Notes under the pieces: model-generated
Told to the model about the DNA's origin: nothing
What the model saw: only the letters and a program-made list of their open reading frames with translations
Database searches by the model: none
In this document: positions 1 to 5,410 of the stretch, piece after piece
How positions within the stretch are numbered: the first letter of the stretch is position 1
Layout: each line of letters starts with the position of its first letter
Translations under genes and position numbers: made by a program
Assembly (NCBI GenBank): GCA_020201445.1
Contig: JAIVGU010000084.1
Location: 1-5,410 of the forward strand
DNA from: Halobacteriales archaeon
Lineage (GTDB): Archaea > Thermoplasmatota > E2 > JACPAO01 > JAHFTW01
Length of the DNA: 5,410 nucleotides
Reading direction: 5' to 3'

Positions 1-2
1 AG

Positions 3-104
3 GACCCCTGGTCGGTGATGACCGGCTTCATGCCCAGCGGCGACCTGCACATGGGCCACAAGATGGTCCTGGAGCAGGTCATCGCGCACCAGGGCGAGGG
101 CGCT
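3..104 (+). pseudogene. trpS: Truncated class I aminoacyl-tRNA synthetase fragment, probably TrpRS (HIGH-motif region)
   Basis: Plus-strand frame 3 from the window edge reads [13 protein letters not shown], then [17 protein letters not shown], then GEGA. The PSG-x-LHMGHK block is the ATP-binding HIGH signature of class I synthetases. The wording MTGFMPSG...HK resembles archaeal-type tryptophanyl-tRNA synthetases; archaeal TyrRS has a related GFEPSG...HLGH block, so it is the second choice. Nearly all of the first 33 codons end in G or C, as in a translated gene of this genome. After about position 104 the similarity and the codon pattern both stop, although the frame stays open to 1088 as antisense of the LTD gene. 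The expected continuation (the Rossmann-fold remainder, the KMSKS loop and the anticodon-binding domain) is absent. The N-terminus lies off the window. No functional enzyme can be made from this piece as assembled. The family call is from memory of motifs, not from a search. Confidence 0.6.
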
Positions 105-1097
105 GGGGCCGGAGAAATCCGACACGTCCACGAGCGGATGCAGCGGGTTGGCGCCGATGTTCTGCAGCGTCACCGGCTGCGTGGCCTCCGCCTGCGCCGC
201 GCCAGGCGCGACCTCGGGGAACGTCAGGCCGCCGGAGGGGATGGAGACGGCGAGGTCGGAGTCGCGCAGAGCCAGGACGGCGGTGGCGCGGGCGGCGAGG
301 CCGGCGGCGTCCTTCGCCTGAACGACGAGGCTCCAGGCGATTCCGGACGGGACAGTGAGCGTGATGGGGCCGGCGGGGACGCTGGAGCCGGACGCCACGA
401 CCGCGCCGTTGGAGGTGAGGTTCCACGCCTTCACGTCGGCGTCGCCGTTGTCGTCGCCCACCGCAAGCTGGACGGACATGGCCGTGCCGGGCCGCGCGGA
501 GGCGGGCAGGCCGACGAACGCCGCGTGGGGGGCGACGTTGCTGACCTGGAGCGCCAGGGTGCCGGCGGTGGCGCCCGGGGCTGCGCCGGGGGTCGGCTCG
601 TGCGCGATCCACAGGCCGTCCTGGAGCTCGGTCGAGAGCGCCTTGTCGGGCTTGGCGGAGAGGCCCGCCTCGAAACCGGCGGGAGCGCTGGCGGTGCCGT
701 AGCCTGCCCAGGCGGCAAGCGTGCCAACCGGGTCAACGAGAAACGCGCCGTCGCCGGCATTGTTCCAGACAGCGCTGTTGCTCCATGCGGGCCCGCGCGC
801 GTCGGCGGCGCCGCCACCCCAGACGACCACGCGGCCGTTGGGGCGGAGGCTCCAGGCTGGGAAGGTGAACGTGTTGGTGGAGCCGGAGGCGGTCGGAGCG
901 TCGTGGAGCTTCCAGCCGGCGAGGTCGACGGTGGCGTTGCCGGCGTTCCAGACCTCCACGAACTCGCGCTGGCCGAGCGTGCCGTCAGGGTCAGGCAGGA
1001 GCTCGGTGATGCGCAGGTCGACCGCCGGGGCGGCCGCGGCGTGCGGGGCGGGCATCAGGACAAAGGCAAGCAGGAGCGCAGGGAGTAGGCGTCGCAT
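3..1097 (-). CDS. Secreted lamin-tail-domain (LTD) protein, C-terminus missing
   Basis: Begins at the ATG at 1097 with a classic Sec signal peptide: MRR, a hydrophobic core [12 protein letters not shown], then PAPHAAAA with probable cleavage near residue 22-23. Residues about 27-135 look like a lamin-tail domain: [10 protein letters not shown], then [20 protein letters not shown], later [13 protein letters not shown], and [14 protein letters not shown]. Residues about 188-278 form a probable Ig/PKD-like beta domain ([31 protein letters not shown]). Residues about 280-330 begin another beta domain ([37 protein letters not shown]). LTD domains occur in extracellular or surface proteins and nucleases of bacteria and archaea; no nuclease motif is visible here, so the role is unknown. 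Convincing coding ends between about 105 and 65. Beyond that the frame stays open to the edge but reads His-rich antisense of the synthetase fragment, so the natural C-terminus is not present. No Shine-Dalgarno precedes the ATG. Confidence 0.8.
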   Translation of the reverse strand, partial: MRRLLPALLLAFVLMPAPHAAAAPAVDLRITELLPDPDGTLGQREFVEVWNAGNATVDLAGWKLHDAPTASGSTNTFTFPAWSLRPNGRVVVWGGGAADARGPAWSNSAVWNNAGDGAFLVDPVGTLAAWAGYGTASAPAGFEAGLSAKPDKALSTELQDGLWIAHEPTPGAAPGATAGTLALQVSNVAPHAAFVGLPASARPGTAMSVQLAVGDDNGDADVKAWNLTSNGAVVASGSSVPAGPITLTVPSGIAWSLVVQAKDAAGLAARATAVLALRDSDLAVSIPSGGLTFPEVAPGAAQAEATQPVTLQNIGANPLHPLVDVSDFSGPSALALVRDDLLQDHLVAHVQVAAGHEAGHHRPGV

Positions 1098-1119
1098 GCA
1101 AGCGGTGCAAGCACAGGGG

Positions 1120-1127
1120 AAGCTTAG
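1120..1127 (-). promoter_or_regulatory. Possible archaeal TATA box for the LTD-protein gene
   Basis: On the minus strand CTAAGCTT lies 23-30 bases before the ATG at 1097, an AT-rich island in a GC-rich leader that has no Shine-Dalgarno. A leaderless archaeal transcript would have its TATA box centred near -26. The same spacing is seen before purE. Inference only; the box is not a canonical TTTATA. Confidence 0.25.
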
Positions 1128-1168
1128 GGTGGCGCGACAGGCCAAGGCGTGTGCTAGTCCACTTCCCC

Positions 1169-1187
1169 AACCACGGATTCCACGGAG
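1169..1187. repeat. Third copy of the degenerate GGATTCC repeat unit
   Basis: AACCACGGATTCCACGGAG matches the unit at 1217-1235 (AACCGCGGATTCCGCGGAG) at 17 of 19 bases in direct orientation. The two differences are both G to A. It is followed by a small palindrome, CACGG-AG-CCGTG (1181-1192). It lies in the gap between purT and the LTD gene, together with the large inverted repeat at 1212-1313. Confidence 0.6.
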
Positions 1188-1211
1188 CCGTGTGGTCACG
1201 TCGGCCAAGCT

Positions 1212-1313
1212 CGGCGAACCGCGGATTCCGCGGAGGACGCGGATTCACCCCCAGCAAGAGGTTCCAGCCAGAACGACCCAATCCGCGCCATCCGCGAAAT
1301 CCATGGTTCGCCG
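1212..1313. repeat. 34-base imperfect inverted repeat downstream of purT
   Basis: The arms are 1212-1245 and the reverse complement of 1280-1313, matching at 29 of 34 positions, separated by a 34-base spacer. Each arm has the pattern CGGCGAACC-NNGGATT-YCGCGGA-KGRCGCGGATT. The arms are themselves built of short GC-rich palindromes around CGGATTCCG. A transcript on either strand could fold into a long hairpin. It fills most of the 270-base gap (1098-1367) between purT and the LTD gene, so it may help end purT transcription or stabilise the mRNA 3' end. It could equally be a dispersed REP-like element. The rest of the gap shows no gene that I can support. Confidence 0.7.
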
Positions 1314-1325
1314 TGAGCAAAGCAG

Positions 1326-1330
1326 AAAAA
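1326..1330 (-). terminator. Possible oligo-T terminator after purT
   Basis: A run of five T on the minus strand lies about 37 bases past the purT stop, in otherwise GC-rich DNA. Archaeal RNA polymerase can stop at T-tracts without a hairpin, and a large potential hairpin (1212-1313) follows just downstream. No stable stem directly precedes the T run, so it is not a standard bacterial intrinsic terminator. Confidence 0.25.
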
Positions 1331-1367
1331 CGTTCCTCCGTGCAATCTATGGATCCGGCGGCGTTGC

Positions 1368-2543
1368 TCAGAGGACCTTGACCTTCGCCGCAGCCCGCTT
1401 TGCCCGCTCCCGCGCTTCGTCCGTCGTCTCCCCCGAAGCAATCACAACGCCCATCCGCCGGTTGCGGTGCGCGGCGGGCTTGCCGAAGAGCCGCAGTTGC
1501 GTCCCGGGCTCGGCGAGCGCCTCCTCCACGCCCTCGAAGCGGGGCGCGACGGAGTCGGTGGTGGCCAGGATGACGGCGCTCGCGGTGGGGCCCAGCGCGC
1601 CGACGTCGGGGATGGGGAGGCCGGTGATGGCGCGGACGTGCAGGGCGAACTCGGAGAGCCGCTGCGAGCCGAGGGTGACGAGCCCGGTGTCGTGCGGGCG
1701 CGGGCTGACCTCGCTGAACCAGACCTCGTGGCCCTTGACGAACAGCTCGACGCCGAAGAGGCCGCGGCCGCCGAGGGTGTCGGTGACCTTCCTGGCAATG
1801 TCCTGGCTGAGGGCGAGCGCCTTGCTGCTCATCGCCATCGGCTGCCACGACTCGCGGTAGTCGCCGTCCACCTGGACGTGGCCGATGGGCGGGCAGAACA
1901 GCGTCCCGCCGGCGTGGCGCACGGTGAGGAGGGTGATCTCGTAGTCGAAGTCGATGAAGGACTCGACGATGGCGCGGCCGGTGTTGACGCGGCCCTTCAT
2001 CGCATGGTCCCACGCCTTGGCGACGTCGGCCTCGCCGCGCACGACGCTCTGGCCCTTGCCGCTGCTGCTCATCGTCGGCTTGGCGACGCAGGGGGTGCCG
2101 ACCTCCTTGACGGCGGCGGCGAACTCCTCTGGGCTGGACGCGAACCTGTAGCGGCTGGTGGGGAGCCTGAGCGTCTCGGCGGCGAGGCGGCGGATGCCCT
2201 CGCGGTCCATCGTGAGGCGCGCGGCCTTGGCGGTCGGCACGACGGTGAAGCCCTCCGCCTCCAGCCGCTCCAGCTCGGGCGTGGCGATGGCCTCGATCTC
2301 CGGCACCACCCAGTCCGGGTCCTCCCGCTCGATGATGGCGCGGAGGGCTTGGGGGTCGGTCATGTCGACGACGTGGCTGCGGTGCGCCACCTGCATCGCG
2401 GGGGCGTCGGGGTAGCGGTCGACGGCGACGACCTCGAGGCCCAGCCGCTGCGCCTCGATGGCCACCTCCTTGCCCAGCTCGCCCGACCCCAGCAGGAGGA
2501 GGCGGGACGCGGTCGGCGACAGAGGGGTTCCCCAGGTGGCCAC
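1368..2543 (-). CDS. purT: Formate-dependent phosphoribosylglycinamide formyltransferase (GAR transformylase 2)
   Basis: PurT makes formyl-GAR from GAR, formate and ATP, the folate-independent version of the third step of de novo purine synthesis. It is a cytoplasmic ATP-grasp enzyme. The N-terminal substrate-binding fold shows [20 protein letters not shown] (residues 15-34) and [10 protein letters not shown] (79-88). The ATP-grasp region has [14 protein letters not shown] (110-123), [12 protein letters not shown] (154-165, ATP lysine and loop) and [16 protein letters not shown] (193-208). GLFGVELF (261-268) and [12 protein letters not shown] (276-287) supply the metal-binding acids. RLFGKP (351-356) and NRR (361-363) close the site. 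The GTG start at 2543 gives 391 residues and aligns residue for residue with the N-terminus of E. coli PurT (392 aa) as I recall it. Upstream in-frame ATGs lie inside tsaC and would add unrelated sequence. The gene starts 65 bases after tsaC and has no clear Shine-Dalgarno. It looks intact. Confidence 0.96.
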   Translation of the reverse strand: MATWGTPLSPTASRLLLLGSGELGKEVAIEAQRLGLEVVAVDRYPDAPAMQVAHRSHVVDMTDPQALRAIIEREDPDWVVPEIEAIATPELERLEAEGFTVVPTAKAARLTMDREGIRRLAAETLRLPTSRYRFASSPEEFAAAVKEVGTPCVAKPTMSSSGKGQSVVRGEADVAKAWDHAMKGRVNTGRAIVESFIDFDYEITLLTVRHAGGTLFCPPIGHVQVDGDYRESWQPMAMSSKALALSQDIARKVTDTLGGRGLFGVELFVKGHEVWFSEVSPRPHDTGLVTLGSQRLSEFALHVRAITGLPIPDVGALGPTASAVILATTDSVAPRFEGVEEALAEPGTQLRLFGKPAAHRNRRMGVVIASGETTDEARERAKRAAAKVKVL

Positions 2544-2550
2544 GCCGCCG

Positions 2551-2567
2551 CAAGGCCAGGCCCCTTG
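2551..2567. promoter_or_regulatory. Small hairpin just upstream of the purT start
   Basis: CAAGG (2551-2555) pairs with CCTTG (2563-2567) across a 7-base loop, in the 65-base spacer between tsaC and purT, beginning 8 bases before the GTG. The purine run AAGGGG (2561-2566, minus strand) that might serve as a ribosome site overlaps this stem and is 17 bases from the start, which is farther than usual. The effect on purT translation is conjecture. Confidence 0.2.
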
Positions 2568-2608
2568 AAGGCTTGCGCTTCCGGGGGTTCGCGCCTCTCG
2601 TGGTCCGG

Positions 2609-3583
2609 TCAGGCGGGCTCGGCGGCCTTGCGCAGCCGCTCCATCACCGCGGCGCCAAGCCCCTTCTCCGGGATGGCCTCGACCAGGATCTCGTCCTTGC
2701 GGTCGAACTTGCGCAGCAGCGCGAACAGCTCGTGCGCCCACTCCGCGGCGTCGTTGCGGGAGCCCGGCACCGCGACGTTGCGCCCCGCCATGCCGGCGGC
2801 GGCGGTCTCGGCGGCGACGATGAAGGCGACGCGGGGGTCGCCGCCCTGCCTGCGCCACGCGGCCGGGACGTCGGCGGTGGCGAGGATGCGGACCTTGGCC
2901 TTGGGCGCGTAGTGGCGGTGCTTCATGCCGGGCGAGACCGCGGGGCCGGAGCCGGGCTTGCCCCAGCCCTGCACCATCTTCTCCAGCTGCTCGCGCGGGA
3001 TGGCGCCGGTGCGGAGCAGGACCGGTGCGGGGCCGAGGAGGCTGACCACGGTGGACTCGACGCCGACCTCGGTGGGGCCGCCGTCGAGGTAGAGGGCCAC
3101 CTTATCGCCCAGGTCCGACTCGGCGTGCTGCGCCGTCGTCGGGCTTGGGCGGCCGGAGGTGTTGGCGCTGGGCGCCGCCAGGGGGACGCCGGCGGCGCGG
3201 AGGAGGGCCTGCGCGACGGGGTGCGCGGGGACGCGGACGGCCACCGACCCGAGCCCTGCGGTCACCGCGTCCGAGACGTGCGGGGCGCGGGGCAGGACGA
3301 GGGTGAGCGGGCCGGGCCAGAGCGCGCGGGCCAGGCGGTCGGCGAGCGGCGGCCACTCCGCGACCAGCTTCTTCGCGGCCTCGATGCTGGCGACGTGGAC
3401 GATGAGGGGGTTGTCGCCGGGGCGTCCCTTCGCCTCGAAGATGCGCTGCACGGCGGCGGGGTCGAGGGCGTTGGCGGCGAGGCCGTAGACGGTCTCGGTG
3501 GGGAAGACGACGAGCTTGCCTTCCTTCAGCAGCCGCGCCGCGTCCCGCAGGGCGTCGGCGTCGGGGGCGCGCACGTCGCTCAT
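2609..3583 (-). CDS. tsaC/sua5: L-threonylcarbamoyladenylate synthase, Sua5 type
   Basis: The enzyme makes threonylcarbamoyl-AMP from threonine, bicarbonate and ATP. The product is then transferred to A37 of ANN-decoding tRNAs (t6A) by the KEOPS complex in archaea or TsaD/B/E in bacteria. The protein is 324 residues. The YrdC domain fills residues about 8-205, with [10 protein letters not shown] (27-36), [15 protein letters not shown] (50-64), [13 protein letters not shown] (88-100), [13 protein letters not shown] (137-149), [16 protein letters not shown] (168-183) and LLRTGAI (189-195). The linker [15 protein letters not shown] (217-231) reaches back over the active site in Sua5 structures. 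A smaller C-terminal Sua5 domain follows and ends in [16 protein letters not shown] (306-321). The two-domain length marks Sua5 rather than short TsaC. The ATG overlaps the purE stop as ATGA, implying translational coupling. All the motifs I know for the family are present, so it should be active. Confidence 0.95.
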   Translation of the reverse strand: MSDVRAPDADALRDAARLLKEGKLVVFPTETVYGLAANALDPAAVQRIFEAKGRPGDNPLIVHVASIEAAKKLVAEWPPLADRLARALWPGPLTLVLPRAPHVSDAVTAGLGSVAVRVPAHPVAQALLRAAGVPLAAPSANTSGRPSPTTAQHAESDLGDKVALYLDGGPTEVGVESTVVSLLGPAPVLLRTGAIPREQLEKMVQGWGKPGSGPAVSPGMKHRHYAPKAKVRILATADVPAAWRRQGGDPRVAFIVAAETAAAGMAGRNVAVPGSRNDAAEWAHELFALLRKFDRKDEILVEAIPEKGLGAAVMERLRKAAEPA

Positions 3584-4050
3584 TCGAGCTTCTCGGCCAG
3601 GACCTTCTGCATCTCGCTGGCGCGCAGGTCGGTGAGCCGCTTCGCGAGGGCGGGGTCCGCGACGGCGAGCATCTGCGCGGCGAGCAGGCCGGCGTTGGCG
3701 GCGCCGTTGATGGCGACCGTCGCGACGGGAACTCCCTTGGGCATCTGCACCATCGCCAGCAGCGAGTCGAGGCCGTCGAGCACCTTGCCCGCGATGGGCA
3801 GCGCGATGACGGGGCGCGTGGTGAAGCTGGCCACGACGCCGGCGAGGTGGGCGGCGCCGCCGGCGGCACAGATGAACACTTTGGCGGGGCTGGCTTCGAC
3901 GTATTGGTGGAGTGGCCCCGGCGCGCGGTGGGCGGAGATGACCTTGGCCTCGACCGCGACGCCGAGCGACTGAAGCGTGTCGCGGGCGGCCTTGACGACC
4001 TCCCAGTCGGACTTGCTGCCCATGAGGATTGCGACCTGTGGCTTCTCCAT
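3580..4050 (-). CDS. purE: N5-carboxyaminoimidazole ribonucleotide mutase (class I PurE)
   Basis: PurE converts N5-CAIR to CAIR in de novo purine synthesis, normally after PurK, which is not in this window. From the ATG at 4050 the protein is 156 residues, the usual size. The N-terminus [11 protein letters not shown] (6-16) holds the phosphate-binding GSKSD. ISAHRAP (38-44) carries the catalytic histidine, His41. [16 protein letters not shown] (59-74) and IALPI (82-86) line the active site. [22 protein letters not shown] (93-114) and [10 protein letters not shown] (119-128) are class I hallmarks; animal-type class II AIR carboxylases lack this wording. A longer in-frame start at 4158 would add 36 low-complexity residues ahead of the conserved strand and is rejected. 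There is no Shine-Dalgarno, but an AT-rich box at -26 suggests a leaderless start. The stop overlaps the tsaC start by ATGA. It probably heads a purE-tsaC-purT transcript. Confidence 0.95.
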   Translation of the reverse strand: MEKPQVAILMGSKSDWEVVKAARDTLQSLGVAVEAKVISAHRAPGPLHQYVEASPAKVFICAAGGAAHLAGVVASFTTRPVIALPIAGKVLDGLDSLLAMVQMPKGVPVATVAINGAANAGLLAAQMLAVADPALAKRLTDLRASEMQKVLAEKLE

Positions 4051-4074
4051 GGGCGGCGCGACTGGGGGAGCGCT

Positions 4075-4080
4075 CAAAAG
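4075..4080 (-). promoter_or_regulatory. Possible archaeal TATA box for the purE operon
   Basis: CTTTTG on the minus strand, with its four T at -26 to -29 from the purE ATG, lies in an otherwise GC-rich 32-base leader with no Shine-Dalgarno. This is the position expected of a TATA box for a leaderless archaeal mRNA. It abuts the left arm of the inverted repeat that starts at 4083. Inference only. Confidence 0.25.
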
Positions 4081-4082
4081 TG

Positions 4083-4335
4083 TTCCTGGAATTCCAGTGA
4101 GAGGGCTTCGTGGCGGCACCGCGCCTTGCGAGCCGCAGCTAGGGGCTTTGCGCTCCAAACCGCCGAAGCAAGGATTGCGGGGGATTCCGGGGAACCAACG
4201 GGTTGGGTGGGCCCCCTGGCATCCTCGGAACCCCCGCCATCCCTGCTGCGTGCCGAGGGCGGCGCCGGATTCCGGTGCAAAGCCGCAGCTAGGCTATCGC
4301 TGAAATCGGCATTTCACTCACTGCAATTCCAGGAA
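4083..4335. repeat. 253-base segment with 19-base terminal inverted repeats (MITE-like)
   Basis: Left arm 4083-4101, TTCCTGGAATTCCAGTGAG, matches the reverse complement of right arm 4317-4335 at 18 of 19 bases. The left arm contains a perfect 12-base palindrome, CTGGAATTCCAG (4086-4097). Inside are the direct repeat AGCCGCAGCTAGG (4131-4143 and 4281-4293), the inverted pair GGCTTTGC (4144-4151) and GCAAAGCC (4277-4284), and the odd-centred palindrome CCGGATTCCGG (4265-4275). It carries no coding signal, as in a non-autonomous mobile element. I see no target-site duplication at the ends (AGTG on the left, TCTA on the right), so mobility is unproven. A structured leader or a double protein-binding site is the alternative. 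Confidence 0.5.
4131..4293. repeat. Pair of 13-base direct repeats
   Basis: AGCCGCAGCTAGG occurs exactly at 4131-4143 and 4281-4293, 150 bases apart start to start. With a one-base gap the match extends upstream to TGC(G/AA)AGCC. The copies sit inside the inverted-repeat segment 4083-4335 and might be subterminal binding sites if that segment is an element. Confidence 0.6.
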
Positions 4336-4373
4336 TCTACCAGCTGCGCCGGTCGCCGCCGCCCTGGCCTGAG

Positions 4374-5408
<1,035 letters not shown>

Positions 5409-5410
5409 GG

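Larger units (their letters stand above)
4051..4373. other. 323-base gap between the helicase gene and purE, without a supported gene
   Basis: No frame here shows the strong G/C third-position pattern of the neighbouring genes or a recognisable protein motif. It holds the presumed purE leader (4051-4082) and a 253-base stretch bounded by 19-base inverted repeats with internal repeats. The remaining 38 bases follow the helicase stop; I see no T-tract or hairpin there good enough to call a terminator. Confidence 0.6.

Noticed and set aside
15..1088. A 357-codon plus-strand open frame starting with the synthetase-like sequence
   Set aside because: Only the first 100 or so bases look like a synthetase. 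The rest is antisense of the LTD gene, with Gly/Arg/Ala-rich low-complexity translation and no recognisable motifs.
1169..1313. CRISPR array
   Set aside because: The units are few, degenerate, of mixed orientation and without regular spacers.
1196..1441. Short minus-strand peptide containing HGEPWISRMARIG across the purT end and the gap
   Set aside because: The peptide is a translation of the palindromic GGATT-type repeats and overlaps the purT 3' end. This is a typical spurious product of such repeats.
2544..2858. N-terminal extension of purT to an ATG at 2858
   Set aside because: It would overlap about 250 bases of tsaC and add residues with no family similarity. The GTG at 2543 gives the normal PurT length and N-terminus.
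1467..2912. A 481-codon plus-strand open frame
   Set aside because: It lies wholly antisense to purT and the end of tsaC, both convincing by motifs. Its length follows from the high G/C content of third positions.
2573..3973. A 466-codon plus-strand open frame
   Set aside because: Antisense to tsaC and purE. The translation is Gly/Ala/Arg-rich with no known motif.
4051..4158. N-terminal extension of purE to an ATG at 4158
   Set aside because: The extra 36 residues are Pro/Ser-rich, absent from the PurE family, and overlap the repeat arm at 4083-4101.
4074..4280. A 68-codon minus-strand small gene in the helicase-purE gap
   Set aside because: It consists of repeat sequence (inverted-repeat arm and direct repeat), has no codon bias like the neighbours and no recognisable domain.

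Overview
This is a GC-rich stretch in which the well-supported genes all lie on the minus strand. Read in that direction (high to low coordinates) they are: the 3' part of a DEAD-box RNA helicase gene, a 323-base gap with repeats, purE, tsaC/sua5, purT, a 270-base gap with palindromic repeats, and a secreted lamin-tail-domain (LTD) protein. The left edge adds about 100 bases that read on the plus strand as a piece of a class I aminoacyl-tRNA synthetase, most likely tryptophanyl. Codon third positions are nearly all G or C. This produces long open frames antisense to the real genes, and I left those out.

The organism is probably a high-GC archaeon, possibly a euryarchaeote of the Thermoplasmata kind, but no single gene proves this. 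The clues are: a Sua5-type (two-domain) threonylcarbamoyl-AMP synthase; PurT, the folate-independent GAR transformylase used by many archaea as well as bacteria; a synthetase fragment of archaeal TrpRS style ([10 protein letters not shown]); no clear Shine-Dalgarno sequence before any start; and AT-rich boxes about 26 bases upstream of the purE and LTD-protein ATGs, where a leaderless archaeal gene would have its TATA box. A GC-rich bacterium remains possible.

The centre is a small purine/tRNA-modification cluster. PurE makes CAIR in de novo purine synthesis. The tsaC start codon overlaps the purE stop (ATGA), so the two should be translationally coupled. TsaC makes the threonylcarbamoyl-AMP used for the t6A tRNA modification. 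PurT follows after 65 bases and formylates GAR with formate and ATP. The LTD protein looks unrelated: it has a signal peptide and is probably extracellular or cell-surface.

The main oddity is at the left edge. The LTD gene and the oppositely oriented synthetase fragment meet, both incomplete, at about positions 65-105. This is either a genuine rearrangement breakpoint or, more likely, a chimeric join in the assembly. The two gaps hold separate inverted-repeat structures. I found no CRISPR array, transposase, RNA gene or defence system, and nothing that looks like a new multi-gene system.
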